A stretch of DNA of 64,000 nt, from contig BTPP01000012.1 of assembly GCA_037102815.1 (NCBI GenBank), positions 186,001 to 250,000 of the forward strand. Direction: 5' to 3'. Position numbers and translations under genes: made by a program. The notes under the pieces are model-generated. The model had not been told where the DNA came from and did no database searches. It was given only the letters and a program-made list of their open reading frames with translations. Source of the stretch: Neurospora intermedia (taxonomy: Eukaryota > Ascomycota > Sordariomycetes > Sordariales > Sordariaceae). Below, piece by piece: positions 1-11,997 of this stretch (positions within the stretch are counted from its first letter, which is position 1; every line of letters begins with the position of its first letter).

Positions 1-21
1 ACCAGCAGCAACGGGAGACAT
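1..21 (-). CDS. 5' end of a gene leaving the left edge
   Basis: Read on the minus strand, an ATG at 21-19 opens seven codons (M-S-P-V-A-A-G) to the window edge. The bases before it, CAAGACAAAATG, match the A-rich fungal start context, and the leader further up is C/A-rich, as in many fungal 5' UTRs. A TATATA sequence lies about 50 bases upstream, near 72-78. The product cannot be named from seven residues. It could be a chance ATG, since only the start context supports it. Confidence 0.35.
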
Positions 22-1037
22 TTTGTCTTGTTTGTTTGTTGTGGTTTGGTGTTTAAAGATTAAAGATGGGATATATAACCGCTAAATGAGGGGTTATAAG
101 GGAATTAAAGCTGCAGCAGTGCGTGTGTGCGGGGAGGGAAGCTGGCGAAAAGGATTGCAGAAGATCGGGACTCGAGGAGACGAGGGAAATTGGGAAGAGA
201 AAGGGAATCACGACGGCGGGACAGAAATGAATCACAAGCAGACCACAGTCAGAGAGAGAGAGAGAGAGGGAGGGAAGACGGGACGGGACGGGGACCGGAA
301 GATAAGAAAACACACGACACAGTACGGCGAGCAAGGTACCACCTCGGACGAGGAACGGGACGGGGACTGGACTGGACTGGACTGGAGTGGGGGAACGGTT
401 GGAGTCACTCAGGTAGCCCAGGTCCAGGAGGTCACTAGGATGCCGATGCCTTTGGTTGACGAGGGGTCTCGAGTCGTCGTCGGAACTCAACGACCGAAAT
501 TTTTTGAAACTTTTTTTTTTTTCTCTCCTCCTCCGCGGCGTCCCCCAAGCGCACCGCAAGCTGCGAAATTCTCGCGCTAACGAGCTCCGACAGCGGGATT
601 TACGAGTGCAACCCTTGCCAAGCCAAGGCACGCTAGTACTGGTTCAGCCAATCCGGGGCTTATCGGACATTAGCGCCAGCCTTATCTGAACCACCTACAG
701 TCCGATCTGCTTTTATTGTTTGTTACACATGAAGCTTACACTACACTGATAAAATATATTCCAAGGACGAATTATGTGACCGAGCAGAGATTATAAGGCA
801 TTGACAGAATCAGAGTTGACATTTCAAATATCAGAATATTCAAGGTAAGATCACGCAGTCGTTGGATATAAATACGTCTTGGAAAGTTGACCCGAATGTT
901 TTGCGCTTGCAAAGGGAAACACCGTGATTGCACATGTCATTCATAGTGTATTCTAGATGACTGAACTCATAATGATGCCAATGTTTTTGTCCATATGCTA
1001 AAAACGCTCAAAACATGACATTCTCGTCTTCAAACAG
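22..1037. other. Intergenic, between a putative gene start and the RPC82 3' end
   Basis: No convincing gene. It holds a purine-rich stretch around 130-300 with a short GA run, five tandem copies of a TGGAC-like pentamer near 368-392, and a T run near 509-521. Overlapping reading frames of up to 192 codons here are low-complexity and R/S/P-rich, without recognisable domains. Confidence 0.6.
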
Positions 1038-3103
1038 TTAAAAGTCCTGTAAAAGAGCCAAGGTATCATCAATCCGCATCATCTCCGCCATCAGCAACCT
1101 CTCGTCCTTCAAGAACTTGGCAAACCTCGCATACGACTCGTCACGCATCATGTCCTTCTCTTTGCCCTTGACGTTCGTCCGCTTAGCCAGCGACAACACG
1201 TCCTTGTCCTTTTGCCGCCGCACCTCCAGCACCTGCAGGCAGTGCACCATGGTTGCGTAGCATTTGGCAATCAGGCTGCTGTACGCTTGCTCCGTGTCAC
1301 AGTACCAGAGGAAGATGGACTTCTTGGGGTCGGCCTTGTTGTCGCGCGGCACTTCCTGCGTATGCGCAAAGCCGACGAGACGCATTTCCAGCATCTTTTG
1401 CTGAAGGTCCACCTTGCGCATCAAGCTGAGAGACTGGAGCGCTTGCTCCCCTAGCTTGCCCTTGGTGCGGAGGATGCGTATCAACCTGAGGCCCTGGCGA
1501 CCACTGGTCTGCTCGATGATCGAGTCAAGTTCTGTCGCCCGGAGATTCTCCATTAGAGGCTTAAAGTCGACCGTCCACTCATCCTCTCCACAGTGACGCA
1601 CAAAGCCTGGGTGGCCCTCGGCCAACAGCAGGAGATGTTGCCGCAGCTGCTCAGGTCGGCTCATCCTAGCGACCGGTGCGTCCCCATTTTCCTTCTTGGT
1701 GTCCATCTCTTCATCGCTGTCGCTGTAATCACCATCCTCTTCGTCATCGTCGCTATCGTCTTGATTCATAAAGGGAATCTTGTCCTTGGGCGCAAAAGGA
1801 GTAAGTCTCTCCGCAGCTGACTTCGAGATGGACTTGCTCGGGATCTTGCCGATGCCGAGTGTGAGATCAATCGAGGTCTTGACCTTATCAAGAATCTCGT
1901 TTGTTGTGACCGAGGGCGTCACCTTCTCTTCCGGCGTCAACGCGTCCATGAGCGGGTCTGATCTACAGCGCGAGACGTTTTTCGTCAATTGCTTAAGCAG
2001 TTGACCATAAACGTATCCTGTCGTCTCTCCGAGGGTCTCGTTGACATATTGGACAAGGCGGCGGCTGCGTAGTTCTACTATGCACTTTTCGTAGTTGATG
2101 CGGATGACTTGTCGGGGCTGGAGGAAATATCAAGTTAGCAACACCAATTGGACCCTTGTCCCATGGGAGATGACCTACGTCCAATGCCGGGTCCAAATCC
2201 TCCTCTTCTTCCGGAGCCCCATTTGTCTCGTTTCCAACAGCCAGCTTCCTTCGCTTGCTTGCTCCTCCATTCTGAGCCAGCTTGCGCTTAAGAGTCTTGG
2301 ACTCCTCGCGCACCTTGCGAAGGCCCTCAGCCACTCTCTGCTCAAACTCAACCTTGGCCTTTGTGCCCTTGATGCCGTTGGGAAAGTACACGTCCATGAC
2401 CTCTCTGTGAACCTGCTTCTCAATCTCGTGGGCGCTCTGGAAGGTCTTGCTGTGAATGACATCGATCAACTCGGCCTCAATGAGTCGGCAAAGCACCGAG
2501 TTGAGTTGCGCTTTGCTCTTGATCACGAGTTCGGGTTTCTTGTCGTTCAGCCATGCGTCATCGTTGTTGACTTCGTTGATCTTGGCCTGGTAGGCGGCCA
2601 CCAAGTCGGAGATTCGGGTCTGTCCGAGGAGTAGGAGATTCTGCATGACGTCGCGGCCGGCGGGGCCATAGCTGTTGTCCACCATTTCGAGGATCTTGCC
2701 GGTGCGCACGAGGTTGTAGGCATATTCGTGACTTACCGAGTATTCGGCCTCGCCCGAATTGGCGTCGACGGAGTAGAAGAGGAGATTGTGTTGTTGGAGG
2801 ACGCAAAGACCATTTTTGACTTGGCGGGCGCTGAGTTTGGAGAACTGGCTGATGAGACGGACCGAGAGCTTTCCTCGTTGGAAAAGAGTCGCATAAACTC
2901 TCTGTGGGAAGTGTCAGTATCAATGTGCGTAATCGGGATCGGCATTGGTGGTGATGGTGGTGGTGAGACCTACTGCGGGGAGTTGGCCGTAAAGCTCGTC
3001 GACAAGCAAAGTGCAGCACTCTGCCTTTTCTTTGATCTGTGGTAGTCATTGGTCAGAAGAGAGCAACCGAGAGGAATGAAGGACGAGTACTTACAACCGC
3101 CAT
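1038..3103 (-). CDS. rpc82: RNA polymerase III subunit RPC82/RPC3 (C82)
   Basis: Subunit of the Pol III-specific RPC82-RPC34-RPC31 heterotrimer, which in yeast helps open promoters at tRNA and 5S genes; it acts in the nucleus. Four exons: 3103-3095 (only M-A-V), 3036-2974, 2901-2179 and 2117-1038. Donors are GTAAGT, GTAGGT and GTAGGT, and all acceptors are CAG. The joined product is about 624 residues, close to the family's usual size. The N-terminal 70 residues form the RPC82 winged-helix start (I-K-E-K-A-E-C-C, then L-S-V-R-L-I-S-Q-F). A basic linker (K-R-K-L-A, S-K-R-R-K-L) precedes a short acidic patch, and a longer D/E-rich loop lies near residues 383-405. The C-terminal winged helices and terminal helix (L-A-L-L-Q-D-F) are intact. 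It is divergent from the complex III gene across 1.2 kb. The join across 2178-2118 restores the frame and is well supported. Confidence 0.93.
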
Positions 3104-4336
3104 GGTAGGCTATCAGATGATGTTTGTTGCCGTTGGTGTCGGTGTTAGGTATAGCAACCTAAAATTTGAGGAAGATGTGGCTCCTAGAGATCCTCTCACT
3201 ATCTCTAGAGCTTCTGCGGTTACTACCGATATGATGGCATGGGAGATCTCCAGGGTTTGGTGGGGGGAAGAAAAGAAGAGGGTGGAGTTGTGAAATTATA
3301 TATTAAGTTGATAGAAAGTCACCTTCAGTGGTTATGGTGGGGGACTACCTGCCCCTGGTGCTGTTCTATATTGTGAGAGATGCGCAAAGTAAATGCAATG
3401 CGCCCGCAACAGTTTGGTGGTGAATGTTCGACAGACAGACGGCGGGGAAATCCGAATGACAAAATGCTCCAAATTATTTTTTTTCCTTGAGTCGCATGCG
3501 CGCGGCGGCAGGGACTCTCCAGGTCCGCGCGTCAATCGCTATGGGCGCGCCAGACCGCGCTAGGTAGCCCCTGGGGTCCCGTCCACCCGTACGTTGTACC
3601 GGCTTATGTGCAGGAGCTAGAGGTACGTACACCCTCTAGGTACCTTTCCCTTTGATAGTAGCCCAACCCACTTTTTCAGACTTCCTCCCCCGACGGCTCT
3701 ATCCCAGGTCCCGTTGAGTCGTGCAACTGGAACGACATGAATAAATCCATCCACCCGGCATGGAAACTGACTTATCTGCTTTTGGAGATGAAACAGCCTT
3801 GTCACCTTGTTCTCACCGAACCTGAATCCGGAAACTTCCATCTGATAAAAGAAGGGAAGCTTGGAAAGAGTCGTCCATCCGGCCTATGCTGGGCTTCCAT
3901 ACAAGTACATCCATATCTTGGTTGGCTTCCGTCGTCGTCGTCTTCAGCGGATCGCGGGGCATTTGATTGCTGCTGGTTCGCGCCCAATGATGAGCTGTGT
4001 TTCACTGCTGACCACTGAGACCGCTGGGTGATGGCCTGTGCCAGCCCGTCGTGCGGCTCCCGACTCGTGCGTGGCCGGGTGTTCACGCCTTGGGAGCCTC
4101 AGACCTGGGCGGGCCTGGCAGTGGTGTGCAGCTGGGCGGTGGTCTGTGCCCGGGCTGGGCAGCTGCCGGTGCACGTGCAGCCCGGCAACTGGGGCGCTGG
4201 TGCCAGGGAATTTTCGGAGTCGGAATTGCTACACTAAGTGTATGCTGAGAGACTACGTGAAGCTCAGTCCTCCCAAGCAGTGCTCGCTGCGCAATCATCT
4301 AGAACCGTCAATTGGACGACATCGACCCCTCCAACC
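3104..4336. promoter_or_regulatory. Divergent spacer between rpc82 and qcr2
   Basis: Both flanking genes start at this spacer's edges, so it must hold both promoters. It carries one TAGAGGTA octamer at 3618-3625 followed by further GTACGTAC/GGTACC-like sequence. I see no clear TATA box and no credible reading frame. The GC-rich part at 4030-4200 opens frames of 70-100 codons by composition only. Confidence 0.5.
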
Positions 4337-5921
4337 ATGATCTCCCGATCGGCTCTCTCGAGGGGAAGCCAGCTGGCCCTTCGCCGCCCGGCCGCTGCGA
4401 AGACGGCCCAGCGCGGCTTTGCTGCTGCTGCTTCTCCCGCGGCGTCATACGAACCCACCACCATCGCCGGCGTCAAGGTTGCCTCGCGCGACGACTCCGG
4501 CCCGACCACCCGCCTCGCCGTCGTCGCAAAGGCCGGTACCCGTTACGAGCCCCTTCCCGGTCTGACCGTCGGTCTGGAGGAGTTTGCGTTCAAGGCAGGT
4601 CCCCGGTCCACCACATCCGGACTATGAGAAAGAAAGAGAGAAGACGCCCATGAGCTAATAATTGGCACACCTTGGCGAGGTACACAGAACACCAACAAGA
4701 GAACCGCCCTCCGCATCACCCGCGAGTCCGAGCTCCTCGGCGGCCAATTGCAGGCCTACCACACCCGTGAGGCCGTCGTCCTCCAGGCCTCCTTCCTCCG
4801 CGAGGACCTCCCCTACTTCACCGAGCTCCTTGCCGAGGTCATCTCTGAGACCAAGTACACCAGTGCGTGATAATACCTTCCCTCCCGAGATGGCTGTTGT
4901 TGACACTTGTTGTTGCCTTGCCGCCCCATAGCCCACGAGTTCCACGAGCTCGTCGAGAACTGCATCCACGAGAAGCAGGCCAAGCTCGACTCTGCCGCCA
5001 TCGCCCTCGATGCCGCCCACAACGTCGCCTTCCACAGCGGCCTCGGTTCTCCCCTCTACCCTACCGTCGACACCCCTACCTCGTCCTACCTCAACGAGAA
5101 CTCGGTCGCCGCCTTCGCCAACCTCGCCTACAACAAGGCCAACATCGCCGTTGTCGCCGACGGTGCCAGCCAGGCCGGTCTCGAGAAGTGGGTTGAGCCC
5201 TTCTTCAAGGGTGTTCCCGCCACCAGCTCCGGCAACCTGAACACTGCCGCCTCCAAGTACTTTGGTGGTGAGCAGCGCGTCGCTAAGAACGGCAAGAACG
5301 CCATCGTCATTGCCTTCCCCGGTGCTTCCCTTGGCGTCCCCCACCCCGAGACTTCCGTCCTCGTCGGTCTCCTCGGCGGTGTCTCCAACATCAAGTGGTC
5401 CCCCGGTTTCAGCCTCCTTGCCAAGGCCACCGCCGCCAACCCCGGCGCCGAGGCTTTCGCTCACAACTACGCCTACTCCGATGCTGGTCTCCTCGCCATC
5501 CAGATCACTGGCAAGGGTGCCGCCGTCGGCAAGGTCGCCGTTGAGGCTGTCAAGGGTCTCAAGGCCATTGCTGCTGGTGGTGTCTCCAAGGAGGACCTCA
5601 CCAAGGCTATCGCCAAGGCCAAGTTCAACCTCCTCTCCGCCAGCGAGGTTTCCGGCACTGGCCTCGTCCACGCCGGTGCCAACCTTCTTGCCGGTGGCAA
5701 GCCCATCCAGGTTGCCGAGACCCTCAAGGCTCTTGAGGGCGTTACCGCTGAGAAGCTCCAGGCTGTACGTGTGAACCTGCCAGAATTCGAAAAGAAAAAA
5801 AGATATGCTAACAAACGTTCAACAGGCTGCCAAGAAGCTCCTTGAGGGCAAGGCCTCCGTTTCCGCCGTCGGTGACCTCCACGTCCTTCCCTATGCTGAG
5901 GATCTCGGTCTCAAGGTATAG
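4337..5921 (+). CDS. qcr2: Cytochrome bc1 complex core protein 2, mitochondrial
   Basis: Core subunit 2 of ubiquinol-cytochrome c reductase (respiratory complex III), an M16 metallopeptidase-fold protein facing the mitochondrial matrix. Four exons: 4337-4594, 4688-4862, 4932-5764 and 5826-5921, giving about 453 residues. The first 35 or so residues are R/A/S-rich without acidic residues, a typical mitochondrial presequence. The region up to G-L-E-E-F-A-F-K joins N-T-N-K-R-T-A-L-R and then E-S-E-L-L-G-G, as in fungal QCR2. The M16 zinc motif HXXEH is absent at the expected place, normal for core 2, which is not an active peptidase. C-ending codons dominate, as in strongly expressed genes. The first intron appears to use a GC donor. 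The last exon is short and ends K-V-stop. The ATP synthase epsilon gene follows on the same strand. Confidence 0.95.
4595..4687 (+). other. Probable GC-AG intron 1 of qcr2
   Basis: Exon 1 ends TTC-AAG and is followed by GCAGGT instead of GTAGGT. A branch-like GCTAAT lies near 4654 and the acceptor is ACACAG at 4682-4687. Splicing here is in phase 0 and restores the conserved F-A-F-K/N-T-N-K-R-T junction. The only GT alternative nearby (GTCCCC at 4599, joined to GAG at about 4679) also keeps frame but adds four residues and has a poor donor. Confidence 0.75.
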
Positions 5922-6842
5922 ACGTAGACTAGACTTTGGGGGCGCAGAGCGGGTCGTGCAATTCGTAGTTAATTGAAAGAGGAAATACCTAAACGCAGCG
6001 AAACGAACCGATTGAAACTGGAAAGGCGTGGAACCCTTTTTTTTTGAGAAGACGTCAGGGTTGGGAGACAAAAACCAAAACCGTGTACCAACAGCAAAAA
6101 CCGGCCGGGATGAAGTGTGTTGTAGACCTTTCTCGTTGTGAAGCGGGAGATGAAGAACGAACGGCTGGGGACCGACGACTTTTTGTGCATATACAAACCT
6201 CTAGACTTTTTATCATTCCTCGCCACTACTTTTCTAGTAGAGCTATAAAACACAAAATGCAGCAGGCATTATTTCTTTTGTCGACATTGGATAACTGTTA
6301 TCAATGAGAGCGGCATGTTAAGCTCAAGGGGTGAGATGAGATATAATGAGTTTTACAGATGAGATAAGTATTTTGGAAGAGAAGAGAATACTTGAGCTCA
6401 TCTGAAAGAAATACAAATGCGATATTACACTCAATGGCAAACATCGATCACACAGGTCCCTTCAAAATAGGTATCAGGGGTTGATGTTTACTTTTGACCT
6501 TGTTAGGTAAGCTGCCGAGCTTGCGGCGGGCGCCCGTAGCTCCTGTTTCGTCATGGCATGGAAGGAAGCTTGGGGCGTCTCAGTTGGGGGAGTTGGGGTC
6601 ACAACTTGAAGAAAAAAAAGGAGGGGCATCACGTGACACACGACGGAGCTTCGGGCAGCGGAGCTTCTCGGGTTCCCTGGTGTCGGGCAGGTGGGTGGGT
6701 GTACCAGGGTGGTGGGGACCAGTTTTGTCGAGTTGAGTGAATCGCGCGCAAGCAAGTACCGCAGCAAGCAGCAAGCAGCAGACAGCAACAAGTCTTTCTT
6801 CGTTTCACCGTCAAGACAACTACCCCACAATCTTCGCCCAAC
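5922..6842. other. Spacer between qcr2 and atp15
   Basis: Contains the 3' UTR of qcr2 and the promoter and leader of atp15. The leader just before 6843 is rich in AGCA/CAACA repeats (around 6752-6792). I see no gene. A frame beginning near 6691 runs through exon 1 of atp15 in a different phase and is not credible. Confidence 0.5.
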
Positions 6843-7972
6843 ATGGTGCTCGCTTGGAAGGCCGCTGGCATTACGTGAGTATATTGTCTTTTTCGTTTCC
6901 ATTGGAATTCCTCTTGGGACGGGGAGAGGCAGGACAATTGGGGAAGTTCGTCGGAAGTGTGGGAGGAACAAGAGCATAATTGCCGCGACAGAGAGAGAGA
7001 TGGAGGAGGAGGAGGCCGATGGGACCGACGAGTCTGCCTGCCCACGAACGAGCTCGACAAAAGAGATTACAACGCTTACTGCGCCGAAATCTGGAATTGC
7101 AATTGCCCCGCGATTGGAAATACGATCGATGGACGACAAAGTACGGGCGACCTACGAAATCTGGAATGAAATAGACTGGGAGAGAAAGAGGACGGAGAAC
7201 CCCCAGGCCATGGACAAGAGCCGGGTCCAGGAAACTCTGAGGGAGATTAAGGAAAGAGAAAATACACGACACACTGGGTCGAGAAAAGCGCCGAATGTCT
7301 TGATGACATGGAGAGACGGGCACGAATGCGACATAAACATCGGAAAGCGAGCAAACGATGCGTAACGACGACTTTGATGCGACACAGCAAGCTAGCATTC
7401 ACCCAGAGCTACGACAGACATACGCAATACAATTACCAGATAGCGCACGGAGTGGAAAACACACGAGGATCAGGAGCAGGGCAAGAGGGGGGACATAGCA
7501 GAGGGGACCGGACGAGATATGACATGCAAGAGAAGACAGTACAGGATAATCAAGGCTAACACAGATGACGAAAATCACAGCTACAACCGCTACCTTGCGG
7601 TCGCCTCTCGTGCGCTCCGTCGCTCCCTCAAGGAGGATAAGAGAATCATTGCTGAGCGTCGTGGCGAGGCTGCCGAGGTCAAGTTCGCTAAGTGGTCGGT
7701 AAGTAACATTCTTTTGTCTCTTGGATATCGGGAAACATTCAGTGAAGCGGAGAAGAAAGAGAAGGTGGGGGATGTCACGAGTGAGGAGACATGGGAGCAA
7801 AATTACGAAGATGGATGGACACCGGCACTGGACGAAAACACGAAACAGAAGCTAATCACACCCCACCCTTTTTTCCAAACTACAGAACGGCAAGCCTGGC
7901 GAGACCGTCAACCTCAGCTCCGCCAACGCCGCCGCCGCCGCCGAGAACGCCACCTCCGTTCCCTCTTCTTAA
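6843..7972 (+). CDS. atp15: F1-ATPase epsilon subunit, mitochondrial
   Basis: Small central-stalk subunit of mitochondrial F1 (yeast Atp15, the counterpart of animal epsilon). Three exons: 6843-6874, 7581-7698 and 7886-7972, giving 78 residues. The joined start W-K-A-A-G-I-T-Y-N-R-Y-L and the R-A-L-R-R-S-L-K segment match the family, which is normally 60-75 residues. The C-terminal end is alanine-rich and diverged. Intron 1 is 706 bases (donor GTGAGT, branch GCTAAC near 7554, acceptor CACAG), roughly ten times the usual size in this window; intron 2 has GTAAGT and TACAG. There is no cleavable presequence, normal for this subunit. It lies downstream of and parallel to the complex III core gene, so two oxidative phosphorylation genes are neighbours. 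Confidence 0.9.
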
Positions 7973-9033
7973 GCGGATCGACACACACACACACACACAA
8001 CCAACACACCGTGACGATGTGTTAGGATGATGGTGTAGTGGTGGGCCGGGAGATGAGAGAAATAGGGTCACGTTGCGAATCGCTCCCGCATGGCACTCAA
8101 ATCCTCACCTTCTGCCGAGTGTCATTAAGCCCGAAAACGTATGACCTATATCATCATTCATGTTGGGGGAGCGAGGAAGAGAAACTCAATAGACGGTTTA
8201 TTGGCATTTACGTATAGAGTGACTGTGACTGCTGGGGAGTGAATTGGAGTGACATATTTGACAGTGACGACAGTGAATGAACTTGAAAGTGTTGGAATGG
8301 GTGTGAGGCTAGAATGAGTGTGCCGCTCATTGACAGAGGTGACAGGCTCGAAAGTCGTAGATGTTACACAAGGGATTCCTTTCCCTGAAGCACAGCGTCT
8401 CATTGCCTCTGCGGGCTTCACGGCATAAAAGTGCAAAATACGGTAGGCTCTGATTCGGTAAAGCCAGTCAAGTTTCAAGGACTGTGTTGTTGAAAATAGA
8501 AAATATGATCAATAAAGAATAATTTGTCATTTTGGCAGCCTCATCAACCCACTGGCAAGGTATGTACCCGAGGGGAGTCGTTAACACTCATTCGGGCTCA
8601 CGGACGCTACCAATGGAGTCCAGCCAGGCACAGACTCAGGTTCCTCCCCTAACAAACCCAAATATCACCCGACTTCCATCCTCCACTCATCTAACCCCAA
8701 ACAAATGTTCATCTCAAGTGTATACTAAGTAATTACCTTTCCTACGGGAGCCCATCCATAGCTCTAACCAAAGAAAGAAAAGACCATGATCCCAGACGAT
8801 CACCAAGCTGCAGTTCAAAGAGGTTTGTTTCCTTCGTTACGATTCCCAAAATTTCAAATCTTTCAACAACGGCACCACCACTACCATACCACCCACGTTG
8901 GGCAACAACCCCGCTATAACATTGTAATGACATCTCACTGACCTTGGTGCCACTCACCACATCAGAACTGCTCACTCTATCACTCGCAAACAACGACCGC
9001 AATTTTCTATTCGAGGAGCGTCAGGCTCCCAGC
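7973..9033. other. Spacer between atp15 and mak10
   Basis: The atp15 3' UTR opens with an (AC)n run at 7981-7999. The remainder holds the mak10 promoter and leader. A frame can be read from 8944 into the mak10 start, but it has no ATG before 9034. No other gene is visible. Confidence 0.5.
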
Positions 9034-11997
9034 ATGTCTAATCCGGGGATCATCGCCACCAACATTACCAAAAAGTTTCTCTCTGCGTGTAAAAGTAGGT
9101 TTCCATCTCTCTCCAGCTCCTTCCTGCCTCCACGGACTGAGATCTCATGATGATGATGCTAACCACTCGCTTCCCACTCACACAGCTTTGGAAACCGGTG
9201 AGATTGTGAAAGATGGCTATTTCACTCTGTTCGAGGCCGTCGGGGCTCTCGAGGTATGTACATGTATCTTTCTCTATCCCTCACAGCTGCATGCACAGGG
9301 CACACACACATGACTAACACCACCTCCAGATCGGTGATCCCAAGATGGACAGCGGCTGTTTAGCGCCCGGCGAGACTCTTGAGGAGACCTACGATGTGAA
9401 CCGACAGCTATCGGCCCCAGAGGTCCTGGGTATTATTGACCAGCTGCTTTGTCTCGAGATGGCATGGCATTTGGGATATCCCCTTGCGCAAACTATCCTC
9501 ACCAGCGTCTATATCGAAGCTCTGGTGGAGCCGGCGCCGGCTACGTTGCAGGAGGCAGACTTTGTGAGGAATCGCAAGACGCCGAGGGATCCTATGACGA
9601 CCGTTTTGAGGGCGTACTGCTTGGGACTGGTGAGGACTTGTGCGGATGTGTTGGAGACGATTAGGGATGAGCTTTATTACGAGGTGAGTACGGCTGGATG
9701 AGATGCTGCGAGTGAGTGAGGGCTGCTGACATGTATGACAGGAAGAGGACTTCGTTACCAACACCTACCGCCGCAACCTCATGGATCACATTGACCGGTA
9801 TGAGATCAGGGATGAGATCTTATCAGCCAAACACACGCTCCATGAACTTAGGGCAGAGATCGGAACCGACATCACACAGGCACTTTCATTCCGTCTTGAG
9901 CTAAGGTCAGCCTTCCTTCGGGCTCTCGAACTCATAGAGGATCGCGGTAGCCCCGACTCTCTCCAGATACCCTGGTATCAGATGCACAGCGTATGGGAAG
10001 CCATTCTCAAGCTCCCTGGTCTGGCAAGAGAGGTGCCCGAAGCATTCAGCACCAAGCTTCAGCGGAAATTGGCGAGTAGTATGCCTCCTCGGCCGATAGT
10101 AACGCTCAGCTTTGACGAAGCGGCGAAGCACTTCAAAAAGCTATGCAGCGACGCCATCGACGCCATCAAGATATTGGACTATCATGACTCTCAGAGCCTT
10201 CTGAACTTTGTCTTCCACTTCCAGGCCCAGAAACCTCAACCGCTGGTCTACATCCGCTGTCTCCTCCAAAACCTCTTGTTCAAGGATATGGTCCTTCTTG
10301 ACCGGCTCAGCATCCGCCAAGTCATGGACGACGACCTATCCATCGCAGTCATGCCCGCGCACGAGCTCCTCGATCCCAACAACGACCTCGTCGAAGCCCC
10401 CCACTCGGCCCGCTTCGCCATCGCCCACCAGATGGAACTCTTCCGCAAGCGCGCCGCCCAAGCCTACATCGACATTTTCCGCGTGCTATGCCAGAACCGA
10501 TGTCGCGTGCGCCGCATGCTCTGCCACTTGATCCAAGACTGGGAGCAGGTCCAGCTCGACGCCGAAGACATCGACCAGCTCTTGCAGATTCAAATCGACG
10601 AGAAGCCACTTGCCTACCAGTCGCAGACCACGCTCACCACAGGTTCCGAACCGGGCTACTCTCTGCCTTTATCCTCATGGGCATACCTCTACAAGCTCCG
10701 CTTAATGGAGTGGATCGTCCAGTTGGGCTTCGAGCTCGAGGTCTACGCTCCTGACGAGCTGGCAGGCATGTACTGGTATCTTTCCCACCTGGCCAAGACC
10801 AGAGCTCAGCATGTGGAACGCATCCAAGCGTTTACCAACCACCGGTTCAGCGAACTTCGCTCTTCTTCGTCTTCTACTTCGTCTTCTACCTCTTCTACTT
10901 CCCCCTCTCCTTCCTCTTCCTACACCAAACCCCCCATCCCCGCCACCCCCTGGATCCCACCCACACAACCCTACCACCCCCCGCGCGGCTGGCCCGTTTC
11001 CATTTCCTCTTCCTCCCTTTCTTCTGGCCCATCCTTCACCCCCGGGGCTGGTACTACCGGAACAACAACAACAACCTACCACTACTCCACAACCCCCGAA
11101 GCCGCCTTCACCCGCTCTTTGACTTATCTGAGGTCCACAATCCTCGACGCAGCCATAACGTGGGAATTCGCAGACACCGTCTCGGTGATTTACACCATCC
11201 TCTCCCGCTTGGGTCTGGTCACCCCACCGCCCAGACCGTACGGCACAGATGAAAAGCGGTACGAAGTGCGCATGAAGCCGTTCAGGGCGGTGAGTTTGCC
11301 GGAGGTACCTAGTTACACGACTTGGAAGGGGCATGCTTTGGGGGTGGGGATTGGTGGTGTTAATGTCGGTGAAGGAAAAGAAAAAGAAGCAAAAGAAGAA
11401 GAAGAGAAAGAGGGAGAAGGAACAGAAGGTGGAGAAAGAGAGAAACAAGAAAAACAAGGAGGAGAAAAAGAAGGAGAAGAAAAAACAAGCCACCTCCTAA
11501 AATTCGCCCAACAAGCAGTAGGACAAGCAAAGAAGGCGTTTGAGGTTTTGGAGGGACTTGGAGAACGGGAGGCGTTTGCTGCTGGCGGTGGTGCTGGTGG
11601 TGGTGGATTCTCTTCCTCTGTACCTTCTTCCTCTGTACCTGTACCTCCCACAGCAACAACATCCGGATCAACAACAACAACAGCAGGCGGCGCAAAAAGT
11701 GGTAACACCAGGCAAGCACAGCAACAACAACAACAAGAACCAGGAAAAGGAGGCCATAAGCGATGGATGGAAAACGTAAGTCGGTATAGACGCAGTGTAG
11801 AAAAAGCGGAAAGGATCTTAGAAGAAGGAATCAAGAAGGCGGTGGAGATGGATGCAGAGGGAAAGACGGCGGAGGAAATCAAAAAGGTGGTGAAGGTGAA
11901 AGTGCCGAGGAGTGAGGAGGTGTGGGAGCAGGGTGGGCATTGGTGGTGGATTGTGCCTGATGTGGAGGTTGTCGAGTCGGAGTTAACTGGGGAGTGA
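9034..11997 (+). CDS. mak10: NatC auxiliary subunit Mak10 / Naa35
   Basis: Scaffold subunit of the NatC N-terminal acetyltransferase, which with Naa30 and Naa38 acetylates Met-hydrophobic N-termini at the ribosome. Four exons: 9034-9094, 9186-9253, 9330-9683 and 9742-11997, joining to about 912 residues. The family hallmark I-G-D-P-K-M-D-S-G sits at residues 44-52 and begins exactly at the third exon, which confirms the splicing. The body (D-I-T-Q-A-L-S-F-R-L-E-L and following) is helical, as expected. Two inserts look lineage-specific: an S/T/P-rich stretch at about 534-614 and a K/E-rich stretch at about 704-748, followed by a G/S/T/Q-rich patch and a basic/acidic helical tail. The protein is therefore longer than yeast Mak10. 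It faces the carrier gene tail to tail. Confidence 0.9.

Noticed and set aside
4655-5671. 338-codon open frame antisense to qcr2
   Set aside because: Its L/V/G/D-rich translation is the mirror of strongly biased C-ending codons in qcr2; it has no domain and crosses qcr2 introns.
6691-7365. 224-codon frame across the atp15 promoter, exon 1 and intron 1
   Set aside because: It reads exon 1 in the wrong phase and its length comes from purine-rich intron sequence; atp15 splicing explains the locus.
11313-11882. 189-codon frame antisense to mak10
   Set aside because: S/P/F-rich mirror of the K/E-rich low-complexity part of mak10.
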